Positions 28,112 to 36,114 of a stretch of 64,000 bases of DNA are shown piece after piece. Position 1 is the stretch's first letter. Each line of letters begins with the position of its first letter. The position numbers were made by a program, and so were the translations under genes. The notes beneath the pieces were generated by a model. It had not been told where the DNA came from and did no database searches. It saw only the letters and a program-made list of their open reading frames with translations. The DNA comes from Zhengella sedimenti (GTDB taxonomy: Bacteria; Pseudomonadota; Alphaproteobacteria; Rhizobiales; Rhizobiaceae), in the NCBI RefSeq assembly GCF_046506625.1, contig NZ_JBKFFP010000005.1, positions 1 through 64,000 on the forward strand. Direction: 5' to 3'.

Positions 28112-29005
28112 GTAAAGCTCGTTCATCACGCCCTTGGCAGACAGTTGTTTCAACGCCTGCTCCAGCGCCGGCGCCAGTTTTTCCTGGCGTGCATCGACGG
28201 CGATGCGGTGGCCCGCCCCGAGCAGTTCCGGGGCGTAATAGGCGCCGCCGGAAAACATGCAGCAGGCATCGGCATTGGTGCCGCCCAGCCAGAAGGACAG
28301 GCGCATGCCGTCGGCGAAGACGGCGTCCGTCTTGCCATCCTTGAGATCCTGCAGCATCCAGCTTTCGCGCGAATAGACCACCGCCTGCGCCTCGGGGAAC
28401 CATGCGCGCAGCATCTGCTCATGCCTTGAGCCGCCCATGACCCCCACCCGCTTTTCCGCGAGTGCCTGTGAGAGCGGTTCCTCAAGGCTGGCCTGGCGGC
28501 GGGTCGCGAAGCGCGCGGGAAGGGGGAAATAGGCGCGCGTCAGCGCGATGCCCTGCATGCCGGCATCGTCCGGCAGGCCGCTGAGCACGGCATCGCCCTG
28601 GTCGGACCGCAAGGCGCCCGGCAGTTCTTCCCATGGCAGGCCCTGGATCTGGCATTTGTCGAGCAGATCCAGTTCCCGGCAGATGGCCTGCGCCAGGTCC
28701 ACATGAAAACCTGTCAGCCGGCCATTGGAATCGAGGAAGCTGAACGGTGGAAAATCGGTCATGACCAGGAAGCGCAGCCGGCTCGTCTCGGCAAGGCTCA
28801 CCGCCGGCAGGCGTTCGCCGCTGTCCCAGAGCACCGGGAAGCGGCTTGCAGCCTGCGCCACGGGCGCCTGCATGACGACGGCCATGGCGAGCGCAGCGGC
28901 CAAGCGGACCAGCGATGATGTGCCGTATGGCGCCACGGGACGCGTCTCCTGCCTGCCTTTGGAAATGCGGCTGCTGCGCGAGCAACCGCGCCCGCCGCGT
29001 TCCAT
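28082..29005 (-). CDS. Orphan periplasmic solute-binding protein (SBP family 3 type)
   Basis: About 307 residues from ATG 29005; an upstream ATG at 29080 with an AAGGTG element would add 25. A signal peptide (VRLAAALAMAVVMQAPVAQA) precedes the amino-acid-type binding fold: FLVMTDFPPFSFLDSNGRLTGFHVDLAQAICRELDL, KRVGVMGGS, KTDAVFADGM. No ABC permease or ATPase gene is adjacent, so it either serves a distant transporter or acts as a sensor domain. Divergent from the luxR-type gene. Confidence 0.82.
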   Translation of the reverse strand: MERGGRGCSRSSRISKGRQETRPVAPYGTSSLVRLAAALAMAVVMQAPVAQAASRFPVLWDSGERLPAVSLAETSRLRFLVMTDFPPFSFLDSNGRLTGFHVDLAQAICRELDLLDKCQIQGLPWEELPGALRSDQGDAVLSGLPDDAGMQGIALTRAYFPLPARFATRRQASLEEPLSQALAEKRVGVMGGSRHEQMLRAWFPEAQAVVYSRESWMLQDLKDGKTDAVFADGMRLSFWLGGTNADACCMFSGGAYYAPELLGAGHRIAVDARQEKLAPALEQALKQLSAKGVMNELYLRYFPVGFF

Positions 29006-29138
29006 AGCACGGCGCAGGCCGGCTTGCGACCGGTCATGATCGCGTTCTTCTTGCAACCACTGATCTATGGAAACGCGCATCGCACCTTGGTCTAATGCGC
29101 GTGTGTGCGGATACAGGAATGCAATCAGTGGGGGCGGA

Positions 29139-29876
29139 ATGACAAGTCGTCAGCTTTTCGATGAGACGCTGGAGCATATCAGCCAGATCAACCGGGCGAA
29201 TTCGGCCCAGGAGGTCTGCAACCGCTTGCTGGCCATGACGGGCCGCTTCGGGCTCGACCGCATGATCATCGGATCCCAGCAGGACCCGGCGGCCGAGCCC
29301 GAGATCAGGCGCGAACACATCCTGCTCGGCGGCTGGTCCGCGGAATGGATAGAGCGGTATATCGGCTGCAACTATGTCGCGGCCGATCCCGTGGTGCACT
29401 TTGCCAAGCACAACATGCAGCCATTCACCTGGGACGATGCGGCCCGCGTGACGCGCGGCAACAAGGCCGCGGACCGGGTCATGGCGGAGGCCGGCGAGTT
29501 CGGCATGCGCCGGGGCATGTCCATACCGCTCGTCACGACGGACGGCACGCTGGCATTGCTGTCGCTCGGCGGCGAGCACATGGACCTTCCGCCCGCGCAT
29601 TTCGGGATGGTGTCTCTCGTTTCAACCTATGCGATAGAGCGCGCGCTGCATCTGTCCCGCGGTTTCACGGGCGAACGGGCCGGGCGCCTGACACGGCGCG
29701 AGGCCGAATGCATCCGCTGGGCGGCGGCGGGCAAGAGCGAGTGGGAGATTTCCCGCATCCTCGGGATCTCCGAACATACGTCGGAAAAGCACCTTCTCAG
29801 CGCAAAGACGAAACTCGGCGCCGCCAACCGGACCCAGGCCGTCGCCGAGGCGATCCGGCAGGGCTACATTACGTGA
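29139..29876 (+). CDS. LuxR-family quorum-sensing regulator (LuxR solo)
   Basis: 245 residues. The N-terminal autoinducer-binding domain has all six residues conserved in acyl-homoserine-lactone receptors in exact TraR spacing: W and Y in WIERY, D-P in AADPV, W in FTWDD and the Gly of MRRGM. The C-terminal LuxR helix-turn-helix is GRLTRREAECIRWAAAGKSEWEISRILGISEHTSEKHL. The start ATG 29139 follows GGGGGCGG. No LuxI synthase gene occurs in the window. It is divergently placed from the orphan binding-protein gene. Confidence 0.92.
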   Translation: MTSRQLFDETLEHISQINRANSAQEVCNRLLAMTGRFGLDRMIIGSQQDPAAEPEIRREHILLGGWSAEWIERYIGCNYVAADPVVHFAKHNMQPFTWDDAARVTRGNKAADRVMAEAGEFGMRRGMSIPLVTTDGTLALLSLGGEHMDLPPAHFGMVSLVSTYAIERALHLSRGFTGERAGRLTRREAECIRWAAAGKSEWEISRILGISEHTSEKHLLSAKTKLGAANRTQAVAEAIRQGYIT

Positions 29877-30166
29877 TCGCGCCATATCCTTCCCGTTCAG
29901 GGCGCCTATGTTCCCGGCAAGTGTCAGGGGGCGGCCTTGCGAAGGAATGCGAACAAGGGAAGCGGGTCGGAAACCAGATTCCGGCTTAAGCCTGGTCCGG
30001 AAAGGCCGGAAGATCATGTGGATGTGGGGCGCGGGAAAGGCGGCGATCCTTCCTCCGGCGGAATCTGGCAGGACGCCGGCCTGGAAGGCCAGGGCGAGAA
30101 GCGCAAGCCCGGACGCCTTGAAAGGCTCATGCGCCTGTTCGCGCCGGTCATCTGACCGCTCCGCCG
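29877..30166. other. Intergenic region upstream of the GT2 gene
   Basis: 290 bases. A 72-codon TTG-initiated frame (29937-30155) ends just before the next gene, but it lacks a clear ribosome-binding site and recognisable sequence. I see no strong promoter, hairpin or RNA. Confidence 0.4.
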
Positions 30167-32062
30167 ATGCAGGTTCCCGCCTCCGCTTCGGCCAGAACGA
30201 TCCATCACCCCGAAACTGTCCGGCTTGTCCGCATCCTGGCGCGCGCCGGCGTCGCGCCGCGCGAAACAGTGGCGCTCATGCGCCGGGCTGCCCTCAATGG
30301 CACAACGGTCCAGCGTGAATTGCTGGCCTCGCCGGGCTTCGACGAAACGCGCTATTTCAGGGCGGTGGCGAGCGAACTCGGCCTGGCGTTTCGCGACACG
30401 ATCGATCCCGGCAGGCTGATCGGGACGCTTCGGACTGCCCCCGGCATGTCTTCTGCGCAGTCGCATCAGGCTGTCTTGTATGCATGCGATGGCGCGCCGC
30501 CCGAGACCCTGTTGTCGCCCGATGTCACCGATCTTTCGGCCCTGAGGGCGTCATTGAAAGGTGCGGCGGGGTCCGGGCAGCAGGCGACGGTCGTTGCGCC
30601 CTCCCGCCTTCGCGAGGCGCTCTTGCTGCGCCACGGGCGGGCGATCCGGGCCGAAAGCACGGACCGGTTGTTCGCGGCGCGGCCGGACCTGTCGGCGCGG
30701 CTTGTCGCGAACGGTTGGCAGAGCTTCGCCGCGGGCGCCCTTCTGGTCGCCATACCCGCCGGTCTTTTTGCGGTCCCGCAACTGACCCTGGCCGCCGTGC
30801 ACGCGGCGGCAAGTCTCTTCTTCCTCGCCTGTCTCCTGCTGCGCGCATTGGCGGTACCCTCAGCCGGGACGCGGCGGCCTGCGGCCCTCCGGCCCGTCCG
30901 GGCCGATGCCCTGCCGGCCTATTGCGTTCTGGTGGCTGCCTACCGCGAAGAGGCGGTGATTGGCGAACTGCTCGTCAATCTCAACCAGTTGCGCTGGCCG
31001 CGATCAAAACTGCATATCGCCATCGCTTGCGAAGCCGACGACCATGGCACGATCGCGGCCATACGGGATCACCCCCTGGCCCCCACGGTGGAGGTCATCG
31101 TGGTTCCGCCGGGCGGACCGCGCACCAAGCCGAATGCGCTTGCCTATGCCCTCAGGATTACGCGCGGCGATCTCGTTGTGCTTTACGATGCGGAGGACCG
31201 GCCGCATCCCGAGCAATTGCTGGAGGCCTGGCAGGCATTCAGCATGGGGGACGGGAATCTGGCCTGCGTCCAGGCGCCGCTGTTCATCCGCAACGCTCCG
31301 CATTCCTGGCTGACATCCATGTTCGCCCTCGATTACGCCGCCCTGTTTCGCGGGCTTTTGCCAAGGCTGGCCCGCAGCAGGCTCTTCCTGCCGCTGGGCG
31401 GCACCTCCAATCATTTCCGCCGCGACATCCTTGAAGAAGTGCTCGCCTGGGACCCTTACAACGTGACGGAGGATGCCGACCTCGGCGTCCGGCTTGTGCG
31501 CAGCGGCTATCGCGCTGCAATGATCGAGAGGCCGACCCTCGAGGATGCACCCGATACCCTGTCCGACTGGCTGGGGCAGCGCACGCGCTGGCTGAAGGGC
31601 TGGATGCAGTGCTGGCTGGTCCACACCCGCCATCCCCGCAGTCTGGCCGCGGAATGCGGTCTGGCGGATCTCCTCGTCATCCAGGTTTTCCTGCTGGGGA
31701 TCGTCTTCTGCGCGCTGGTGCATCCGCTGTTTCACCTGACGGTCCTGCTCCATCTGGCCGGCGTTCTGGATACCCCGTCCGGTCCCGCCTTCATCCTCTG
31801 GTGCCTGGACCTGGGCCTCATGCTCTGCGCCTATGCGGTGCATTTCGCGCTGGGATGGAAGGCGATGTCGCCGCCGGAACGCCGGCGGCTGTCATGGTGG
31901 CCGCTCGGCCTGCCGCTCTATTGGCTCATGCAGTCATGGGCTGCCTGGCGCGCCCTTCTGGAACTGGTCCGCGCGCCGCACCGCTGGAACAAGACGCCGC
32001 ACCGGCCCGCCTCGCTCAGTCCGCGCCGTCCCGCTCCAGGAAGTCCGCGCCGGAACAGATGA
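30167..32062 (+). CDS. Membrane GT2 (cellulose-synthase-like) glycosyltransferase with N-terminal MshEN-like domain
   Basis: 631 residues. About 15-150 resembles the N-terminal domain of GspE/MshE-type proteins (VRLVRILARAGVAPRETVALMRRA... FRAVASELGLAF). Two membrane helices follow (about 185-230), then a GT2 core with the processive-type residues: DD in CEADDHG, DAED in LYDAEDRPHP, TEDADLGVRL and QRTRW. Three or so C-terminal membrane helices complete it. It should make and perhaps export a beta-linked surface polysaccharide. Its 3' end overlaps the convergent PPK2 gene by 47 bases. Confidence 0.87.
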   Translation: MQVPASASARTIHHPETVRLVRILARAGVAPRETVALMRRAALNGTTVQRELLASPGFDETRYFRAVASELGLAFRDTIDPGRLIGTLRTAPGMSSAQSHQAVLYACDGAPPETLLSPDVTDLSALRASLKGAAGSGQQATVVAPSRLREALLLRHGRAIRAESTDRLFAARPDLSARLVANGWQSFAAGALLVAIPAGLFAVPQLTLAAVHAAASLFFLACLLLRALAVPSAGTRRPAALRPVRADALPAYCVLVAAYREEAVIGELLVNLNQLRWPRSKLHIAIACEADDHGTIAAIRDHPLAPTVEVIVVPPGGPRTKPNALAYALRITRGDLVVLYDAEDRPHPEQLLEAWQAFSMGDGNLACVQAPLFIRNAPHSWLTSMFALDYAALFRGLLPRLARSRLFLPLGGTSNHFRRDILEEVLAWDPYNVTEDADLGVRLVRSGYRAAMIERPTLEDAPDTLSDWLGQRTRWLKGWMQCWLVHTRHPRSLAAECGLADLLVIQVFLLGIVFCALVHPLFHLTVLLHLAGVLDTPSGPAFILWCLDLGLMLCAYAVHFALGWKAMSPPERRRLSWWPLGLPLYWLMQSWAAWRALLELVRAPHRWNKTPHRPASLSPRRPAPGSPRRNR

Positions 32063-32936
32063 TGGCCGCGTCGGGCTCGCCGATCCGTTCCTCGTCGCGC
32101 TCCGGAAAATCGATCGACCGCAGGACATGACGGATGATCTCGATGCGCAGGCGCCGCTTGTCGTTGGCGCGCACGACGGTCCATGGCGCGTGATCCGTGT
32201 GGGTTTTCTCCAGCATGGCGTCCCGATGCCGGGTATAGGCATCCCACTTGGAGATTCCGGCAATGTCGATGGGCGAGAATTTCCAGTATTTCAGGCGGCT
32301 GTGCACCCGGTCATGGAAGCGCTTGAGCTGCGTTTCCTGGCCGATGTTCAGCCAGAACTTGAACAGGTGGATGCCTTCCTCTGAGATCATGCGCTCGAAA
32401 TCAGGCACGTCGTCCAGGAATTTCAGATACTCCGCCGTCGTGCAGAACCCCATTACCGGCTCCACCACCGCGCGGTTGTACCATGAGCGGTCGAACGTCA
32501 CGATTTCGCCGGCCGTCGGGAAATGGGCGACATAGCGCTGGAAGTACCATTGCTGGCGCTCCGTCTCCGTCGGCTTGGAAAGCGCGACATTGCGCGTGTG
32601 GCGGGGATTGAGGAACTGGCGGAATGCAGCGATCGACCCGCCCTTGCCTGCCGCGTCCCGACCCTCGAAGAGGATGATCACGCGGTGGCCGGATTTCTGC
32701 AGCCAGGTCTGCAGCTTCACCAGTTCCTCCTGAAGCGTTTCAAGCGTCCGGTCGTAATCCTTGCGGTTCAGCTTGTCGTCATAGGGGTAGCCGCCCGCCG
32801 TCATGACGTTGTCGCTGATCCAGTCCGGCAGGTCCGGATCGCCGATGTCGAACACCCGCTGATGGCCGTCCACCTCGATGGAGACAGGTTTCAGTTCGGT
32901 ATCGCCGGCATGGCTGAGACGCTTTCCCATTGTCAT
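32016..32936 (-). CDS. ppk2: Polyphosphate kinase 2 (PPK2)
   Basis: 306 residues. Walker A FEGRDAAGKGG, Walker B region VTFDRSWYNRA and the lid-region motif ANDKRRLRIEIIRHVL identify class I PPK2, which transfers phosphate between polyphosphate and nucleotides, usually making GTP or ATP. Start ATG 32936 has a GAAGG ribosome-binding site; an upstream frame start at 32960 does not. Divergent from phoR, giving a phosphate-related neighbourhood with phoU. Confidence 0.93.
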   Translation of the reverse strand: MTMGKRLSHAGDTELKPVSIEVDGHQRVFDIGDPDLPDWISDNVMTAGGYPYDDKLNRKDYDRTLETLQEELVKLQTWLQKSGHRVIILFEGRDAAGKGGSIAAFRQFLNPRHTRNVALSKPTETERQQWYFQRYVAHFPTAGEIVTFDRSWYNRAVVEPVMGFCTTAEYLKFLDDVPDFERMISEEGIHLFKFWLNIGQETQLKRFHDRVHSRLKYWKFSPIDIAGISKWDAYTRHRDAMLEKTHTDHAPWTVVRANDKRRLRIEIIRHVLRSIDFPERDEERIGEPDAAIICSGADFLERDGAD

Positions 32937-32947
32937 CAAACCTTCAT
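32930..32947 (+). promoter_or_regulatory. Candidate Pho box between ppk2 and phoR
   Basis: TTGTCAT-CAAA-CCTTCAT matches 11 of 14 positions of the tandem CTGTCAT-N4-CTGTCAT PhoB site with the correct 11-base period. It overlaps the ppk2 start codon, so PhoB bound here could activate phoR or block ppk2. Confidence 0.35.
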
Positions 32948-33047
32948 TCAAACAAAACAAGGAAGCTGATCATTGCCCCAAACCGCCATCGAAGGGAACC
33001 GGGGCTGAACACGGGCGCCATGCGGGCGCCTGGCCGGAAAGGAAACC

Positions 33048-34271
33048 ATGCGAGCGCCTGAAGATCCCGGACGCGCCCTGACTGTTCTGGCCCTTGCGGG
33101 GTTGGCGTCCCTTGGCCTGGCCCTTTTCGGCGGGGGACTTGCATGGACGGGCGTCGTGTTCCTGCTGCTTGTCGCGGTCTTGCAGGTTGTCCGGATCGCC
33201 GGGCGCGGGCGGGGCGAGGCGCGTCCGGCGGCCGCCCTCCAGACGGCGGGCGACGGCGCCGTGCGCCGGTTTGCCGATGCCATGCCCGACCCGCTGGTTG
33301 TCTTCGGGAGCAGCGCGGAGGTGATCTTCGCCAACCAGCCGGCCCGCGAGATGTTCGGCGAATTGCGCCAGGGCGCATCGTTCCGGCTCCGTTTTCGGAG
33401 TGCGGAGATGATCGACCTGGTCGACAGCGTGATCCGCGATGCCAGGCCGCAATCGGCCGATTATGTCGAACGGCTGCCCCTTGAACGCCGCTTCCGCGTC
33501 ACGGTGAGCCCGCTGGGCGGCACGCCGGAAACCTTCCTGGCCACGTTCTCCGACCGAACCGAGGTCTGGCGCATGGAGCGGATGCGGTCCGATTTCATCG
33601 CCAATGCCAGCCACGAACTGCGCACGCCGCTCGCCTCGGTTTCCGGGTTCATCGAGACTCTGCGTGGCCCGGCCAAGGACGATCCGAAGGCGCGAGAGCG
33701 TTTTCTTGGCATCATGCAGGAGCAGACCGGGCGCATGGCGCGCCTGATCGACGACCTGCTGTCATTGTCGCGTCTTGAAATGAAGCCAGTCTTGCGCGGC
33801 CGCAAGCCGGTCGACCTGACCGCGCTCATCGAGCGCCTGATCGGCTCGATGGCGCATCTGGCAAGCGAAAGCGGTGTGGCGATCCGCAGCGAATGGGACG
33901 AGGCGCCCAGGGTGGTCCCGGGCGAGGAGGACGAGTTGTTCCAGGTCTTCGAGAACCTTCTGGCAAACGCCTGCAAGTACGGCAACGCCGGCGGCCGCAT
34001 CGATGTGACGGCGAGCCCGGCCCGTGTTGATGGAATGCCTGCCGTTGCGGTATCGGTGCGCGACTATGGCAGGGGCATCGCCAGGGAGCACTTGCCGCGC
34101 ATAACGGAACGCTTCTACCGTGTCGATGCCGATGAAAGCCGGATGCGCAAGGGAACCGGGCTGGGGCTTGCCATCGTCAAGCACATCGTCGCCCGCCATG
34201 GCGGCCAGTTGAAGGTCGAATCCGTCCCCGGCGAGGGGTCGACATTCACGGTGGTCCTGCCGTCGGCATGA
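33048..34271 (+). CDS. phoR: PhoR-type sensor histidine kinase
   Basis: 407 residues: two N-terminal membrane helices (about 10-50), a PAS domain (about 75-170), HisKA with phospho-acceptor His189 in ANASHELRTPLASVSGF, and an HATPase_c domain with the N box (ENLLANACKYG), ERFYRV and GTGLGLAIVKHIVARHGG. The N-terminal layout and the phoU gene downstream identify PhoR, the phosphate-limitation sensor. No phoB or pst genes lie between phoR and phoU here. Confidence 0.88.
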   Translation: MRAPEDPGRALTVLALAGLASLGLALFGGGLAWTGVVFLLLVAVLQVVRIAGRGRGEARPAAALQTAGDGAVRRFADAMPDPLVVFGSSAEVIFANQPAREMFGELRQGASFRLRFRSAEMIDLVDSVIRDARPQSADYVERLPLERRFRVTVSPLGGTPETFLATFSDRTEVWRMERMRSDFIANASHELRTPLASVSGFIETLRGPAKDDPKARERFLGIMQEQTGRMARLIDDLLSLSRLEMKPVLRGRKPVDLTALIERLIGSMAHLASESGVAIRSEWDEAPRVVPGEEDELFQVFENLLANACKYGNAGGRIDVTASPARVDGMPAVAVSVRDYGRGIAREHLPRITERFYRVDADESRMRKGTGLGLAIVKHIVARHGGQLKVESVPGEGSTFTVVLPSA

Positions 34272-34428
34272 GTGGGCGTGACAGCATTGCCGCGCGATGT
34301 GCCGGGGTTTTTCCGCGATGAATGAATGCACGGCGGGACACGACAACGCCGGCAATCTATGTTAGCCGGTTATGCAAACGGACCGGCGCCCACGTCGACG
34401 CGCCGCCTGGGAGGACAAGGAACCGGAA

Positions 34429-35142
34429 ATGGCGGAATCAAATCACACCGTGCGCGGCTTTGACGCCGATCTTCACATGCTGGCTGACCGCATCGCGCAG
34501 ATGGGCGGCATGGCGGAGTCCATGGTCTATGACGCCGTTTCGGCCCTGGTCCGGTCCGACGAAAGCCTCGCCGGGGACATCCGCGCGCGCGACATCGTGC
34601 TGGACCGCCTCCAGCGTGAGATCGATGACAAGGCTGTGCGGATCATCGCCCTGCGCCAGCCGATGGCCCAGGACCTGCGCGAAGTGGTCGGCGCCATGCG
34701 CATCGCCGCCGACCTCGAGCGGGTGGGCGACCTGGGCAAGAGTATCGCAAAGCGGATCGCCGTGATCAGCCGCGAAAGCCAGCCGCGCAGTTTCTACCGC
34801 GGACTGGAATCCCTGGCCGATCTCGCGCTTGGACAGTTGAAGGATGTCCTCGATGCCTATGCCACACGCTCGGTCGAGCGCATTCCCGACATGCGCGACC
34901 GCGACGAGGCCATCGACAGCATGTATACGTCGCTCTTTCGCGAGCTTCTGACCTACATGATGGAAGATCCGCGCAATATCTCGCCCTGCACGCATCTGCT
35001 GTTCTGCGCCAAGAATATCGAGCGCATCGGCGATCACGCGACGAATGTGGCCGAAACCGTCTATTACATCGCGACCGGACGCCAGCTCGAAGCGGATCGG
35101 CCCAAGGACGACGACAGCCACAAGGTCATGGTCAGGGAGTGA
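34429..35142 (+). CDS. phoU: Phosphate signalling complex protein PhoU
   Basis: 237 residues with two repeated three-helix units, each with the metal-binding E/DxxxD pattern (AADLERVGDLGKSIAKR; CAKNIERIGDHATNVAE). It links the Pst transporter to PhoR. ATG 34429 has AAGGAA in front; the frame open from 34372 upstream lacks a signal. It sits 157 bases after phoR in the same direction. Confidence 0.95.
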   Translation: MAESNHTVRGFDADLHMLADRIAQMGGMAESMVYDAVSALVRSDESLAGDIRARDIVLDRLQREIDDKAVRIIALRQPMAQDLREVVGAMRIAADLERVGDLGKSIAKRIAVISRESQPRSFYRGLESLADLALGQLKDVLDAYATRSVERIPDMRDRDEAIDSMYTSLFRELLTYMMEDPRNISPCTHLLFCAKNIERIGDHATNVAETVYYIATGRQLEADRPKDDDSHKVMVRE

Positions 35143-35172
35143 GGCGCCGGACGCGCCTCGTCCGCCACCGGT

Positions 35173-35709
35173 TCAGCGGTTGCGCCGCCGGTCGGAAGCA
35201 GGCTGGAAAGCCAGCCGGGCGTGATACTTGCAGTAGGGGCCGCTTTCGCCGGACTCGTGGCCGCAGAAATGGAAATCCTCGGCCAGCGGGTCGCCGATGG
35301 GCCATTTGCAGGTCCGCTCGGTCAATTCCGTGAGTGCCAGGTGGCGTGAAATCGGCACGACGATTTCCTGGCTGCGCGCGACCGGCACCGGTTCGGCGAT
35401 CACGTCTTCCTCGTAATCCGCTTGGAGTGCGTTGGCTCCCGACGTCATCGGCGCCATGCGCGGCGCGGGACCGGCCGGGCGCGCCGCCGGTTTTGCGTTC
35501 GAGGGCGCGGCTGCGGCGGGCCGGGCCGCCTTCTTCTGCCGTTGCGGGCTGGCCGCCGGCCTTCCGCGCCCCGAAAGCTTGAGCCGGTGAACCTTGCCGA
35601 TCACCGCGTTGCGGCTCACCCCGCCAAGCTGGGCCGCGATCTGGCTGGCGCTCAGGCCTTCGGCCCAAAGTTTCTTGAGGAGTTCAACCCGCTCGTCGGT
35701 CCAGTTCAT
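35173..35709 (-). CDS. gcrA: GcrA cell cycle regulator
   Basis: 178 residues. The N-terminal helix-turn-helix (NWTDERVELLKKLWAEGLSASQIAAQLGG, then SRNAVIGKVHRLKLSGRGRP) is diagnostic of GcrA, the sigma70-associated factor recognising methylated GANTC sites. The middle is Ala/Pro-rich and the C-terminal domain contains TCKWPIGDP and FCGHES. I chose ATG 35709, eight bases behind GGAG; an ATG at 35715 is too close to it. Convergent with phoU. Confidence 0.93.
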   Translation of the reverse strand: MNWTDERVELLKKLWAEGLSASQIAAQLGGVSRNAVIGKVHRLKLSGRGRPAASPQRQKKAARPAAAAPSNAKPAARPAGPAPRMAPMTSGANALQADYEEDVIAEPVPVARSQEIVVPISRHLALTELTERTCKWPIGDPLAEDFHFCGHESGESGPYCKYHARLAFQPASDRRRNR

Positions 35710-35990
35710 CGTCATTGCTCCGGTCGCCGCATTTCAATGAATCCGCCGGCGTTCGCCCGGATCACCGGACGCCCTGTCTTTCAACATTTTGGGTTCGCCG
35801 CACGAGATGTAGTCTCTGATTGACCGATAACTACAATACGCGGTGACTCGGTGACAAGAGTCCGGCCCCCCGGCTGCCGGGCTTTTCGCCGTTTTCCCCA
35901 AATTTGCTTCCGGGGTGAGTCCGAAATGCGACAGATGGGCCTGGCGGGGTTGCCTGGGGCCCGTTTCGCCGCCTGCCGCGGCCGCAAAGA

Positions 35991-36019
35991 TTGACTTGAA
36001 GGCTTGAAACGGGAATAGT
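35991..36019 (+). promoter_or_regulatory. Rightward promoter upstream of argD
   Basis: TTGACT (35991-35996), 17-base spacer, AATAGT (36014-36019). The expected start of transcription, near 36026, falls at the base of the hairpin described next. Confidence 0.55.
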
Positions 36020-36025
36020 GCGAGC

Positions 36026-36051
36026 AAGCCGCCCGGAGAGGCGGCTTTTTT
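36026..36051 (+). terminator. Terminator-like hairpin in the argD leader
   Basis: AAGCCGCC (36026-36033), 6-base loop, GGCGGCTT (36040-36047), then Ts to 36051: an 8-pair GC-rich stem with a U-run. Placed directly after the promoter and 64 bases before argD, it would either stop transcription very early or serve as a protective 5' hairpin. Confidence 0.6.
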
Positions 36052-36114
36052 GATTGTCCTTGCCCCGTGCCGGTGCGTTCCGGCAGCCCGGGGCTGCTCT
36101 GGAGATGACTAGCA

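Larger units (their letters stand above)
35710..36114. other. gcrA-argD divergent regulatory region
   Basis: 405 bases. It contains four GANTC sequences (35739, 35845, 35858, 35917), an inverted pair TGTAGT/ACTACA at 35808-35835 on the gcrA side, a good rightward promoter (35991-36019), a terminator-like hairpin (36026-36051) and a second hairpin just before the argD ribosome-binding site. No protein gene is supported. Confidence 0.55.

Noticed and set aside
29006..29138. lux box between the binding-protein and LuxR genes
   Set aside because: No 18-20 base dyad resembling a lux/tra box could be found.
29937..30155. 72-codon small gene before the GT2 gene
   Set aside because: TTG start, weak ribosome-binding site and charged low-complexity sequence; not enough support.
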